Source: a cf. Phormidesmis sp. LEGE 11477 (GTDB lineage Bacteria > Cyanobacteriota > Cyanobacteriia > Phormidesmidales > Phormidesmidaceae). Taken from it: a stretch of 64,000 nt of DNA. The DNA lies in NCBI RefSeq assembly GCF_015207105.1, contig NZ_JADEXO010000007.1, positions 41,839 through 105,838 of the forward strand, in the 5' to 3' direction. Both the position numbers and the translations under genes were made by a program. Below are positions 7,663-16,343 of the stretch, piece by piece. The notes under the pieces are model-generated. The model did no database searches. It saw nothing but the letters and a program-made list of their open reading frames with translations, and had not been told where the DNA came from. Numbering within the stretch: position 1 is the stretch's first letter; every line of letters starts with the position of its first letter.

Positions 7663-8883
7663 TCAAGCGATACCCGCCAGCACTTTTGCCTTAATTGCGA
7701 AGATCTTCTCGATGACTTCTTGTACTGCTTTATCGGGCGTGGATGCCCCGGATGTCACGCCGACTGAGATCTTGCCAGCGGGCAACCAATCTGATTCCAC
7801 TTTTAGCTGATCACTGTGAAGCGGTTTGTGCTCGATTCGGTTGTTTACGTCTACCCTCTCGGCACTGTCGATATGGAATGAGGGCAGGCTGCGCTCGATG
7901 GCAATCTCTTGTAGGTGAGTGGTGTTCGATGAGTTGAAGCCGCCGATCACAACCATCAGATCGATATCAGCTTCTACCAGATTGAACATGGCATCTTGGC
8001 GCTCTTGAGTAGCGTCGCAGATGGTATTGAAGCTGTGAAAGTGATTGTTGAATTCGACAGGCCCGTGCTTTTTTAGCATGGTGCGCTCAAAAAGTTTGCC
8101 GATCTGTTCGGTTTCACCTTTGAGCATAGTGGTCTGATTGGCAATGCCGACAGCATCTAAGTCCCGGTCTGGATCGAAATCCTCCGAGTAGGCATTAGTA
8201 AACTTGGTAAGAAAGGCTTCTCTATCACCCCCATTCAAGATGTAGTCGGCGACGTACTCGGCTTCAGCTAGGTTTAAGACGACTAGATACGTGCCCGCAA
8301 ATGAAGTGGTGGCCACAGTTTCTTCGTGCTTGTATTTACCGTGGATGATAGAGGTGAATTCTTTTTTCTTGTGCTTTTCGACGGTGTTCCAAACTTTGGA
8401 AACCCAAGGACAGGTGGTATCTACGATGGTGCAGCCTTCATCGTGTAGCAGCTTCATCTCTTGTACGCTAGCGCCAAAGGCAGGCAGAATCACCACATCG
8501 CCTCTGCGAACACCAGAAAAGTCTTTTACGCCTGCGTTCACTTCAATGAAATGAACATTCATGGCTTTAAGCTGCTGGTTTACTTCTGGGTTGTGGATAA
8601 TTTCGTTAGTGATCCATAGGCGCTGTTCGGGGAAGTGCGCCCTTGCTTCATATGCCATGGCGACGGCCCTTTCTACACCCCAGCAAAACCCAAAGGATTC
8701 AGCTAGGTGGATAGTGACATCCCCTTCGACTAGGCGATTGTCGTTCGCTCTAATTTTCTGAATGAGGGCACTTTCGTATTCCGAGCGCATTTGCCCAGCG
8801 ACGCTTTCTTTCTCTCCAAAGCCCTGATTGCGGTAATAGTTCTCGGAGTGATTGAGGCTGCGCTTAAAGGCTTTGGTATCCAT
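7663..8883 (-). CDS. ispH: 4-hydroxy-3-methylbut-2-enyl diphosphate reductase
   Basis: IspH (LytB) catalyses the last step of the MEP pathway, reducing HMBPP to IPP and DMAPP with a [4Fe-4S] cluster. The pathway supplies carotenoids, phytol chains and quinone tails. The three cluster cysteines are visible: C67 in [14 protein letters not shown]158 in [12 protein letters not shown] and C289 in [14 protein letters not shown]. The N-terminal extension before [16 protein letters not shown] (about 55 residues) and the total of 406 residues are normal for the cyanobacterial/plant form, longer than in enterobacteria. The protein ends with [15 protein letters not shown]. Undecaprenyl diphosphate synthase, a downstream user of the same precursors, is encoded at the far end of the window, not adjacent. 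Confidence 0.96.
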   Translation of the reverse strand: MDTKAFKRSLNHSENYYRNQGFGEKESVAGQMRSEYESALIQKIRANDNRLVEGDVTIHLAESFGFCWGVERAVAMAYEARAHFPEQRLWITNEIIHNPEVNQQLKAMNVHFIEVNAGVKDFSGVRRGDVVILPAFGASVQEMKLLHDEGCTIVDTTCPWVSKVWNTVEKHKKKEFTSIIHGKYKHEETVATTSFAGTYLVVLNLAEAEYVADYILNGGDREAFLTKFTNAYSEDFDPDRDLDAVGIANQTTMLKGETEQIGKLFERTMLKKHGPVEFNNHFHSFNTICDATQERQDAMFNLVEADIDLMVVIGGFNSSNTTHLQEIAIERSLPSFHIDSAERVDVNNRIEHKPLHSDQLKVESDWLPAGKISVGVTSGASTPDKAVQEVIEKIFAIKAKVLAGIA

Positions 8884-9003
8884 GAGGGTAATCAGCTTTC
8901 TAGGCTTTCTATCAATGGCTTTATATACCCTATCGTACTAAGTTCAGTGGCAATTTTGTTCAATCGCACGTCTATGCTAAGGATTCGATCTTGTAAGGGC
9001 TAT

Positions 9004-9837
9004 CTATTGAAGTTTTAGCTGGGCATAGAGCGCGATCGCACTGCGCCAAACCAGATAGCCCTGCCGATTCAAATGCAGACCGTCGGTTGTCAGATCAGGC
9101 CGTAAGGTGCCATCACCAGTTACAAAGATAGGATAGAGATCTAGATAATAGGCTTGATTGTCAGCAGCGATTTTCTGCAGCGCATCGTTCATTTGCTGGA
9201 TACGTTCGCTAGGCAGCGCTGCTAGCTTGTCGCGGCTCTCCCAAGTGGACGCCTCACCACCGTGCGGCAAAATCGACTGAACGACTATTTGCGTATTCGG
9301 ATGCGTTAGTTTCAGCTGGCGAACAATCTCTCTGTAATTAGCCAAAATTTCTTGATCCGACTCACCCCAGATCAGATCGTTGATGCCAATCATCAAAAAA
9401 ACGGCTTCGACATCGTTGTCTTTTAGCAAATCTAGCCGATTTAATAAGCCTCTGGTCTTTTCGCCGGAGATGCTTTGGTTAATCCACACCCGCTGTCCCG
9501 GCATCAGTTCACCCGGAAACCATAGGCTTAGTGAGTCGCCTAGCAACACGCTCAGGCGGTCAGGATTCCTTGCCGCCATCAGTTTGGCGTCTTGCGCGAG
9601 TACTTCTTTCCACTGCGTGTAGCTAAGCCTGCGTCCGCCGCTAGGGTGTGGCAGCGCTGGAATGCTGGGTGCGATCGCCGCGTCAATGACCAACGGATCG
9701 TTCAACTGTCCAGCCGCGTATAGCTCTGACGCCCCTGATTGCTGATGCGAAATTGCCAATACCGTTGTAAACAGCAGCCCGTTCATCACCAGCGACAAAG
9801 CCGCCCAGTTTGGAATCCTAGTGAACCAATTAATCAC
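9004..9837 (-). CDS. SGNH/GDSL-family hydrolase
   Basis: A 277-residue predicted esterase or lipase-like hydrolase. An N-terminal hydrophobic segment (LSLVMNGLLFTTVLAI) acts as signal peptide or anchor, so the enzyme probably works outside the cytoplasm. The four SGNH blocks are all present: GDSLSLWFP with the nucleophilic Ser, the Gly in SGEKTRGLL, GINDL with the Asn, and DGLHLNRQGY with the catalytic Asp and His. This family deacylates lipids, glycans or thioesters; the substrate here cannot be read from sequence. It lies 120 bases upstream of ispH on the same strand. Functional pairing with ispH is not expected. Confidence 0.85.
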   Translation of the reverse strand: MINWFTRIPNWAALSLVMNGLLFTTVLAISHQQSGASELYAAGQLNDPLVIDAAIAPSIPALPHPSGGRRLSYTQWKEVLAQDAKLMAARNPDRLSVLLGDSLSLWFPGELMPGQRVWINQSISGEKTRGLLNRLDLLKDNDVEAVFLMIGINDLIWGESDQEILANYREIVRQLKLTHPNTQIVVQSILPHGGEASTWESRDKLAALPSERIQQMNDALQKIAADNQAYYLDLYPIFVTGDGTLRPDLTTDGLHLNRQGYLVWRSAIALYAQLKLQ

Positions 9838-10114
9838 ACAAGCACCTTACTCAGACCGGAACTCCCTCAATTTGAAACCGCACCCACCGCTTGAAAAAAT
9901 TTTAATCTGAACCGAGTGTCCTGCCTAGATAAAAGCCCGATTTAGAGCCTTTTTCCGTCAGAACACGCGATCGCCCGTAGCGAAGAGTAGCAGCTTTTCT
10001 ACTAGCTTTATTTTGGCTACGTAGTTTCAATATGCCAGTATCGACGCCCAAGATCTCTATACGCCCAAGATCTTCGTAAGCCCAAAATCTACATACAACG
10101 TCTAAACACAATAG

Positions 10115-11206
10115 CTAAACGTTGAATCGAAATAGCATGACATCGCCTTCCTTGACGGTGTATTCCTTGCCTTCGCTGCGGACTAGGCCCTTCTCTTTCG
10201 CCGCCGACATCGATCCAGAGGTGACGAGATCTTCATAACCCACCGTCTCGGCGCGAATAAAGCCCCGCTCGAAATCAGTATGAATCACCCCTGCCGCCTG
10301 CGGCGCTAGCATGCCCGCCTTAATCGTCCATGCCCTAGTCTCCTGCGGCCCGGTGGTGAAGTAGGTTCGCAACCCTAGCAAATCGTACGTGGCCCGAATC
10401 AATGACTGCAATCCACCTTCTTCTACGCCTAGCGCTTCTAAAAAGTCCGCTCGCTCATCTTCGGGGATCTCTAGCAGCTCTGCCTCAACTTGAGCAGAGA
10501 CCACCACTACTTGAGCGCCTTCAGTTTCTGCTTGCGATCGCACTTCTTCAACCCACTGATTGCCCTCTGCTAGATCATCTTCAGAGACATTCGCCGCATA
10601 AATCACAGGCTTTCGGGTCAGTAAGCCTAGGGGCTTAACAATCAGCGCTTCATCTTCGTCTAGCTCTACGGTGCGAGCAGCCTTACCCTCATCTAGTACA
10701 GGCTGTAGCTTTTCTAAGATTTCCAGCTCAGCCTGGGCCTCTTTGCTATTACGAGCCTGCTTACGAATTCGCTCCATTCGCTTCTCGATCTGACCTAAAT
10801 CTGACAGTGCCAGCTCTAAATTAATCACTTCGATATCGCGCAGCGGCCCAATCGAGCCTGACACGTGAATGATGTCATCATTTTCGAAGCAGCGCACCAC
10901 GTGGATAATCGCATCGACTTCTCTGATATTAGCCAAAAACTGATTGCCTAGGCCCTCTCCTTGACTCGCCCCTTTGACCAGACCAGCAATATCGACAAAC
11001 TCGACTCGCGCCGGAATCACTTCTTTGGAGCTAGAAATGTCAGCCAGTGGGCCTAGTCGCTCGTCCGGTACTGCGACTACCCCTACATTCGGCTCGATAG
11101 TGCAAAAAGGAAAATTTGCGGCCTGAGCCTTCGCATTCGCGACAACCGCGTTGAATAAAGTAGATTTTCCGACGTTGGGTAGTCCAACAATTCCGGCTCT
11201 GAGCAT
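10115..11206 (-). CDS. ychF: redox-regulated ATPase YchF
   Basis: YchF (Ola1-type) is an Obg-family P-loop protein that prefers ATP over GTP and binds ribosomes. At 363 residues it has the expected length. Visible features are GIVGLPNVGKSTLFNA (G1), NFPFCTIEPNVG, VEFVDIAGLVKGASQGEGLG (G3), a coiled-coil arm around residues 130-190, and the C-terminal TGS domain with YFTTGPQETRAWTI, then TDFERGFIRAE and KEGDVMLFRFNV. The start at 11206 gives the family's standard MLRAGIVGLPN beginning. It appears to be monocistronic. Confidence 0.96.
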   Translation of the reverse strand: MLRAGIVGLPNVGKSTLFNAVVANAKAQAANFPFCTIEPNVGVVAVPDERLGPLADISSSKEVIPARVEFVDIAGLVKGASQGEGLGNQFLANIREVDAIIHVVRCFENDDIIHVSGSIGPLRDIEVINLELALSDLGQIEKRMERIRKQARNSKEAQAELEILEKLQPVLDEGKAARTVELDEDEALIVKPLGLLTRKPVIYAANVSEDDLAEGNQWVEEVRSQAETEGAQVVVVSAQVEAELLEIPEDERADFLEALGVEEGGLQSLIRATYDLLGLRTYFTTGPQETRAWTIKAGMLAPQAAGVIHTDFERGFIRAETVGYEDLVTSGSMSAAKEKGLVRSEGKEYTVKEGDVMLFRFNV

Positions 11207-11409
11207 GGGGATTAAAATGACAATATATAGCTGTCTCCAGCATAAAGGGAATAGGGGATATTTCTTCTGCTATGCTTTGGCTAACTTGCTGCAAAGCCTC
11301 CCCACAAGTCTCCTGTAAAACCGTGGTCAGAGCAGTTCTACGCTCTATGTAGGCTTAAAAAACTAGACAAAAAGATTATAGATATACAGATAGAAAGCAC
11401 TAAGCAAAA

Positions 11410-12021
11410 ATGAGGTCAACTTCGTCAATCGCTAAATCCGCTGGTAGTGTAGCCGCTAGACTAACCCTGCCTCTATTGGCAGGGATGCTTTTGACGAGTG
11501 GCCTCGGAGGCTGTGGGACTCGTACTGAGAGCAGCGCTGACACGACAAGTTTGACCGACCAGATACCTAATAACAGGCCGACGGTACTAGAAAATAGGGA
11601 TACCGGCGTCAGGATCACTGTCCCACCTCAGTGGGAGAACGCGAGCCTGCTTCGAGGCGATGCTGATATCTATGCAACTTACCCATCGCAAGCGCTATAT
11701 GCCAGTGTCGTATCTGAAAACGATACTAGGATTGGCCAGTTTGGCCTAGAAGATAATGCAGAGCAGTACCGCCGACTGATTGAAAGGGAACTAAACGACT
11801 ATGAAACCTCGACTCGCACGGGCGTAGATGAAGTTAATGGATACCCTGCTGTCCAGTATGAAATTCGAGGGCAAGTAGAAGGCGTGCCGGTCGTGTACCT
11901 ACATACGACCGTTCGAGGCACAGACAGCTACTATCAGGTGGTTGGCTGGACAAGAAGAGAGCTCTACGCCGACAATAGAGAAACGCTGCAAGAAATCATC
12001 GCGAGTTTTGAAGGGTCTTAG
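11410..12021 (+). CDS. lipoprotein with a PsbP-like fold
   Basis: A 203-residue predicted lipoprotein. The signal peptide ends in a lipobox at LGGC (Cys about 37), preceded by a hydrophobic run LTLPLLAGMLLTSG. The mature part contains NRDTGVRITVPPQWE, then RGDADIYATYPSQALYASV, AEQYRRLIERELNDY, and YYQVVGWTRRELYADNRETL near the end. This strand-helix order is that of PsbP-like/DUF1795 proteins, small periplasmic or lumenal alpha-beta domains. The exact role is unknown. A 15-bp tandem repeat follows the stop codon. Confidence 0.6.
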   Translation: MRSTSSIAKSAGSVAARLTLPLLAGMLLTSGLGGCGTRTESSADTTSLTDQIPNNRPTVLENRDTGVRITVPPQWENASLLRGDADIYATYPSQALYASVVSENDTRIGQFGLEDNAEQYRRLIERELNDYETSTRTGVDEVNGYPAVQYEIRGQVEGVPVVYLHTTVRGTDSYYQVVGWTRRELYADNRETLQEIIASFEGS

Positions 12022-12065
12022 AGGCATTTGACCGCTATAGACTTGTCTGCAACAGATTCACCTGC

Positions 12066-12150
12066 GATAGGGTTGCCCACGATAGGGTTGCCCACGATAG
12101 GGTTGCCCACGATAGGGTTGCCCACGATAGGGTTGCCCACGATAGGGTTG
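12066..12150. repeat. 15-bp tandem repeat, 5.7 copies
   Basis: The unit GATAGGGTTGCCCAC is repeated five times without a mismatch (12066-12140), followed by a partial copy GATAGGGTTG (12141-12150). The array is intergenic, between the PsbP-like lipoprotein and the thioredoxin-like gene. Its perfect identity suggests recent slippage expansion, so the copy number may vary between strains. Confidence 0.95.
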
Positions 12151-12222
12151 ATAGTGAAAGAGCAGATTAGTCGCTAGTCATCGTTCGTCCATTTTTGATA
12201 GCCGGAAATATACAGATTAGGT

Positions 12223-12780
12223 ATGGTGGTTCAATTTTTTCGTAGGTTTGGCCTGATAGCACTGTGTGCGATCGCCCTTTTTAGCATTTGGACGACGCCT
12301 GCCTGGGCGGGTATCGACGATGACAACTACGACGGCAACATTTTCGCGCTGTACGCGGGCAACGGTTCGATCGTGCCGCCCAAATTTAACCTGGCTCAGT
12401 CGTTCAAGCAAGACAAGCCTACCTTGCTATTTTTCTACGTCGACGACAGCCGAGACAGCAAAGTGTTTTCGCCCGTAGTTTCTCAGCTACAGGCACCCTA
12501 CGGTAGAGCAGCCAACTTCGTGCCAGTCGCCGCCGATTCCATCCCAGTCAAAGACGACTACGAACCCAACGAAGCCGGCTACTACTTCAAAGGCTCAGTG
12601 CCGCAGACCGTCGTCTTTGATGCCAAGAACAATGTCGTACTCAACGAAGTTGGACAGGTTAGCTACGAGAAAGTTGATGACAAGCTACGCGAAGTATTCG
12701 ACCTTCTCCCGCGTGAAGAATCCGTAGAGCTGCGGCGTCGTCCGGTGAATGAAGTCAACAGTGAACTCGTCGCAGAGTAG
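12223..12780 (+). CDS. thioredoxin-like thylakoid protein, photosystem I accumulation factor family
   Basis: A 185-residue exported protein with a thioredoxin fold. The signal peptide ends at TPAWA-G (residues 1-26). The body begins with GIDDDNYDGNIFALYAGNG, continues with KPTLLFFYVDDSRDSKVFSP and reaches KGSVPQTVVFDAKNNVVL, the cis-Pro region of a thioredoxin fold. I recall this family from cyanobacteria and plastids under the name thylakoid membrane photosystem I accumulation factor. The active-site CxxC of thioredoxins is absent; DSRDS occupies that place, so it is unlikely to be a dithiol oxidoreductase. It would act in or at the thylakoid lumen. The function is from family memory, not shown here. 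Confidence 0.72.
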   Translation: MVVQFFRRFGLIALCAIALFSIWTTPAWAGIDDDNYDGNIFALYAGNGSIVPPKFNLAQSFKQDKPTLLFFYVDDSRDSKVFSPVVSQLQAPYGRAANFVPVAADSIPVKDDYEPNEAGYYFKGSVPQTVVFDAKNNVVLNEVGQVSYEKVDDKLREVFDLLPREESVELRRRPVNEVNSELVAE

Positions 12781-12830
12781 ACTTAGCTCCAAGGAAAGCG
12801 ATTACAGAGGAAGCGACTACAAAGCTGATA

Positions 12831-14258
12831 CTAGGCAGGTATTCTCACAGAGAAAACGGTCTTACCAGGCTCTGAATCTACGAACAGACTTCCCTTATGA
12901 CGGTTTTGCACGATTCTTCTAACCAGATCAAGCCCCAGCCCCGATCCTTTGCCCATCGGTTTAGTCGTAAAGAAAGGCTCTAGAATTCTGCTTCTAACCT
13001 CAGGCGGTATGCCAGGGCCATTGTCTTCTATCTCTACGATGATGTCTGCATCTTTTTGACAGGTGCGAATAGTGATAGTAGGCGTTTGGCCATTGGGCGC
13101 TTCATCTGATGCTTCATCTGACGCTTCGTTAAGCGCGTCGATCGCATTGTCGATCAAGTTCGTCCATACTTGGTTGAGTTCGCTACCAAAGGCGGTTACC
13201 TTTGGCAAATCCTGGTGATATTGCTTCTTGACCTGAATGCCATGTTTTAGCTTGAAGGCAAATAGGCGCAAGGTGTCTTCGATCCCGTCGTGAATGTCTA
13301 CCTGCTGCTGAGCCGCTTGGTCCATGTACGAGTAAGACTTCATCGACTGAATCAGCGTAGAGATTCGCTCTGCGCCATCGAGACCATTGCGAATCATGCC
13401 CATCACATCAAAAGAGAGAGCAAGCCAGCGAATCCCCATGTCCCGCATTTCAGTCTTGTCATTGCGCCAGCAGTCGATCAATCTATCTAACGTTTCAGGC
13501 TCAATCCGTCCGGCAGCCAGGGGTTCGGACAGTTCCCAAGCATTCTCTATCCCGTAGTCTTCTAGCCAGTCACCCAGGGCGTCTTCGCGATCGCCTTGAG
13601 CCAGCGGATCATTATCTGGATGCGCGATCGCCTCAAATCCCCGATCCCTAGCATCTGTCCACTGCTCGGTATGCGCTTCATCCGGCTGATGCTGCCCATA
13701 CACCAAGTTCATCCGCTGTAGCTCTAGCACAGCAGGCTTGATGTCTTTCATCACCCTAACTAGTGCCGCTGCTGGATTATTCAGCTCATGGGCCAACCCA
13801 GCAGACAAGGTGCCCAGCGCTGCCATCTTTTCGCGGGTGCGAATAAAAGATTCTAGCCCGCGCATTCTCTGGCCGACGGTGCGAAAGATATCCCTTTCAA
13901 ACTCCCGGCAGCTATGGACAAGATCGAGAAAGTCGGGGCAATTCAGTCGATAGAGTTCGGTATCGGTATCGGCAGTGAGCGTCACTGGCACAAGGTCTTC
14001 GGTCAGCACCTGGATTTCACCAAAAAAAGACGGACTGCTGTGGCGACCGACGGGCATTTCGGCCCCGTTAGTATGCTGCGTGACAGTAATCTGACCGCTG
14101 ATCTGAATGAAGAAGCCAAGCGAGGTATCGCCTTGACGGACGAGGACTTCACCGGGGGATAGGTGGATTTGTTCGGCGCGATCACACACCCAATCCAGCC
14201 GCTCAGCAGGCAACTTATCAAACGGCTTCATCTGCGCCAAAGATTCCGAACAAAGCAT
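12831..14258 (-). CDS. histidine kinase with N-terminal cyclic-nucleotide-binding domain
   Basis: A soluble sensor kinase of 475 residues without membrane helices. Residues 10-125 form a cNMP-binding-type beta roll (LSPGEVLVRQGDTSLGFFIQ, FFGEIQVLTEDLVP). The phosphoacceptor is H157 in LSAGLAHELNNPAAA, the ATPase N-box is NLIDNAIDALNEA, G1 is VEIEDNGPGIPPEV, and the F and G2 boxes read PFFTTKPMGKGSGLGL. The linker of about 160 residues between H-box and ATPase core is long. Similar proteins in cyanobacteria often sit near CRP-type regulators, but no response regulator is adjacent here, so its partner is unknown. A short EASDEASDEA duplication lies in the ATPase domain. Confidence 0.88.
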   Translation of the reverse strand: MLCSESLAQMKPFDKLPAERLDWVCDRAEQIHLSPGEVLVRQGDTSLGFFIQISGQITVTQHTNGAEMPVGRHSSPSFFGEIQVLTEDLVPVTLTADTDTELYRLNCPDFLDLVHSCREFERDIFRTVGQRMRGLESFIRTREKMAALGTLSAGLAHELNNPAAALVRVMKDIKPAVLELQRMNLVYGQHQPDEAHTEQWTDARDRGFEAIAHPDNDPLAQGDREDALGDWLEDYGIENAWELSEPLAAGRIEPETLDRLIDCWRNDKTEMRDMGIRWLALSFDVMGMIRNGLDGAERISTLIQSMKSYSYMDQAAQQQVDIHDGIEDTLRLFAFKLKHGIQVKKQYHQDLPKVTAFGSELNQVWTNLIDNAIDALNEASDEASDEAPNGQTPTITIRTCQKDADIIVEIEDNGPGIPPEVRSRILEPFFTTKPMGKGSGLGLDLVRRIVQNRHKGSLFVDSEPGKTVFSVRIPA

Positions 14259-14330
14259 CCCGTCATTCCCTCATCAGTTGCTATTAAGTCCACACGTTAA
14301 TATAGAGCCTAGCTTGTCAGACAAAATTTG

Positions 14331-14603
14331 ATGATTCAGACCGAACATTGCCATATCGTTAGAAACGAAGAAATTCTCGATGGTGAGCCCATCATTAAAG
14401 GAACTAGAACGTTAGTGAGGGCCATTGTAGAAATGTGGCGCATCAACGTTTCGCCCGCAGAAATTCCTCAGAGACTGCCCCACCTATCTCTATCCCAAGT
14501 GTTTGACGCCCTCAGCTACTATCTGGATCACCAAGCAGAGATCAACGCACATATCGAACGGAATCGGATTCTAGAAAGCCTGATCGATCCGCGTGTCAGA
14601 TAA
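14331..14603 (+). CDS. DUF433 family protein (antitoxin-like)
   Basis: A 90-residue DUF433 protein, the short winged-HTH-like family often found as the antitoxin partner of PIN-like DUF5615 toxins. The motif GEPIIKGTRTLVRAIVEMW, followed by ISPAEI-like VSPAEIPQRLPHLSLSQVFDALSYY, is diagnostic. I took the ATG at 14331 over the TTG one codon earlier. The gene is intact, but the toxin that should follow it is broken, so it is an orphan antitoxin. It is divergent from the cNMP histidine kinase with a gap of about 70 bases. Confidence 0.8.
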   Translation: MIQTEHCHIVRNEEILDGEPIIKGTRTLVRAIVEMWRINVSPAEIPQRLPHLSLSQVFDALSYYLDHQAEINAHIERNRILESLIDPRVR

Positions 14604-14605
14604 GC

Positions 14606-14801
14606 ATGAGTCGGATATTTGTCTATACCTACCTAGATGAGGATGAAGTTAGCGCAAGAATACTTTGAGGCGCAAAAGCAACACTTCGGCATCATTATCG
14701 CGGTCAGACATCCCTATCAGGAAATTGTGCGTAGATGCTGCTCATCTTAGATAGCACCACAGCGGACGAGATGGAAAATTAGGTTGTCTACGTATAAAGA
14801 C
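14606..14801 (+). pseudogene. decayed DUF5615 (PIN-like toxin) gene
   Basis: Three fragments in three frames match the ends of a DUF5615 protein. The first, ATG at 14606 to TGA at 14666, reads MSRIFVYTYLDEDEVSARIL, the family's N-terminal LYLDEDVSA motif. The second, from 14664, reads HFGIIIAVRHPYQEIVRR and then stops. The third continues as LLILDSTTADEMEN, stop, VVYV, the family's usual C-terminal helix. About 50 central residues are missing, and at least two frameshifts and one nonsense change are present. It begins two bases after the DUF433 stop codon, the normal spacing of the pair. Matching to DUF5615 is from memory of its consensus. Confidence 0.7.
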
Positions 14802-14944
14802 TATTGTCTCTAGCAGATGCTTGCCTAGTGAGAATGGCGGAGCTGAGAAAAGATACTCCAGTTGTTACGTTCGACAGCGACTTCAATATCTATCGGATCA
14901 ATCGAAATGAAACTATTCCGGTAGTTATGCCAGAGAAGCGATAA
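14798..14944 (+). pseudogene. C-terminal remnant of a PIN-domain (VapC-like) toxin
   Basis: A frame ending at the TAA 14942-14944 encodes LSLADACLVRMAELRKDTPV followed by VTFDSDFNIYRINRNE. The LSLADA.LV segment, with its Asp, and the TFDSDF.IYR segment are the C-terminal half of a VapC-type PIN nuclease, where the last acidic residues of the active site lie. The N-terminal half is absent; a TAA lies just upstream in frame at 14795. It could in principle start at the TTG 14804, but the product would lack half of the active site. Confidence 0.6.
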
Positions 14945-15004
14945 GAGCAGCAGATTTCTAAAACTTCTACTACTCTATATAGAGCTCTATACCCGCTACT
15001 TCCT

Positions 15005-16204
15005 GTGTCAACCACTCAAGTGCAGTACACCGCCCGCTGGATGAGTCGCTTATCAGATATTTCAGCCGAGCAGTGGAATGCAATGGCCATGCCGCTACCT
15101 ACCCCCGCCTTTGAGTGGGACTGGCTGAACAATATGGAAACCTCTGGTAGCACCGGGCCAAATACTGGCTGGTTGCCGAATCATCTTACTTTGTGGAAAG
15201 ACGATATTTTGGTTGCGGCGGCTCCGCTTTATCTAAAGGGGCACAGCTACGGTGAATTTGTATTCGACCATCAGTGGGCTGAGCTAGCCTCACAGCTAGG
15301 GGTGGAGTATTACCCGAAGCTACTAGGCATGTCGCCGTTTACGCCAGCGGAAGGCTATCGGTTCTTGGTCGCACCGACTGAAGATGAGGCGATGCTGACT
15401 CAGGCGATGGTGCAGTTAATTGATGAGTTTTGCTTACAGCACAAGATATCTGGATGCAATTTTCTGTATGTCGATCCTGATTGGCAGGCACAGATGGAGG
15501 CGCTGGGCTTTCACAAGTGGCTGCATCATAGCTATGTATGGCAAAACCGAGGCTTTAGTGATTTTAATGACTATCTAGCCCAGTTCAACGCCAACCAAAG
15601 GCGGAATATCAAGCGCGAGCGCAAGTCGGTAGCGAAGGTGGGGATTCATTTCAAGGTGCATACGGGCGAGTCGCTAACGCCGGAGCTTTGCCTGAAGGTG
15701 TATGACTTTTATAGCGATACCTGCGATAAGTTCGGCTGGTGGGGCAGTAAGTATTTGACTAGGGACTTTTTCCGCCAGCTATTTCCAGCGTGGAAAGATC
15801 GGGTTGTAATTTTTGCCGCGTATACAGAAGATAATCCTGACGATCCGGTGGGGATGTCGTTTTGTCTGACTAAGGGCGATCGCCTCTACGGTCGCTATTG
15901 GGGCTGCTTTGAGGAGTACAACAATCTGCACTTTAGCGCCTGCTACTATGAGCCGATTGAGTGGGCGATCGCAAACAATATCCAAACCTTCGATCCCGGT
16001 GCGGGCGGCAGACACAAAAAGCGCAGAGGCTTTCCTGCCACCCCCAACTACAGCCTGCATCGTTTCTACCACCCTAAGCTGGGACAAATTCTAGAAAACT
16101 ACATCGATCGTATCAATCAGGCCGAACAGTTTCAGATAGATGAAATCAACGCCAACTTACCCATCAAACATCTGATCGAAGATGTCCCTTTAATAGAAAA
16201 GTAG
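15005..16204 (+). CDS. GNAT-fold N-acyltransferase family protein (COG3146-like)
   Basis: A 399-residue protein related to the FemAB-like peptidoglycan/N-acyltransferase family (DUF482, COG3146). Typical stretches are FEWDWLNNMETSGSTGPNTG, HLTLWKDDILVAAAPLYLKG, FNANQRRNIKRERKSVAKVG and, near the end, FDPGAGGRHKKRRGF. Members are predicted to transfer acyl or aminoacyl groups; the substrate is unknown. The start is a GTG at 15005 without a clear ribosome-binding site. The gene follows the decayed toxin locus by 60 bases and is unrelated to it. Confidence 0.8.
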   Translation: MSTTQVQYTARWMSRLSDISAEQWNAMAMPLPTPAFEWDWLNNMETSGSTGPNTGWLPNHLTLWKDDILVAAAPLYLKGHSYGEFVFDHQWAELASQLGVEYYPKLLGMSPFTPAEGYRFLVAPTEDEAMLTQAMVQLIDEFCLQHKISGCNFLYVDPDWQAQMEALGFHKWLHHSYVWQNRGFSDFNDYLAQFNANQRRNIKRERKSVAKVGIHFKVHTGESLTPELCLKVYDFYSDTCDKFGWWGSKYLTRDFFRQLFPAWKDRVVIFAAYTEDNPDDPVGMSFCLTKGDRLYGRYWGCFEEYNNLHFSACYYEPIEWAIANNIQTFDPGAGGRHKKRRGFPATPNYSLHRFYHPKLGQILENYIDRINQAEQFQIDEINANLPIKHLIEDVPLIEK

Positions 16205-16343
16205 GTTCTTTTTGGAGTTAGAACCTGCTGCATGAGCGCTTTTGCTTGTGTCCTATCAACAAGGTTTGCAAACTGAACGCTTTTACCTTGAGCCCATCGC
16301 GATAAAATGGTGAGCCCGCAGTTTATGCAATCTAGATCTTCTA

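Noticed and set aside
9902..10111. 69-residue open frame on the minus strand between the SGNH hydrolase and ychF
   Set aside because: Composition is not protein-like, there is no ribosome-binding site, and the DNA contains short repeats (ACGCCCAAGATCT twice) that explain the open frame.
12066..12150. CRISPR array
   Set aside because: The 15-bp units are head-to-tail without spacers, so this is a simple tandem repeat. No other array-like pattern or cas gene is present.
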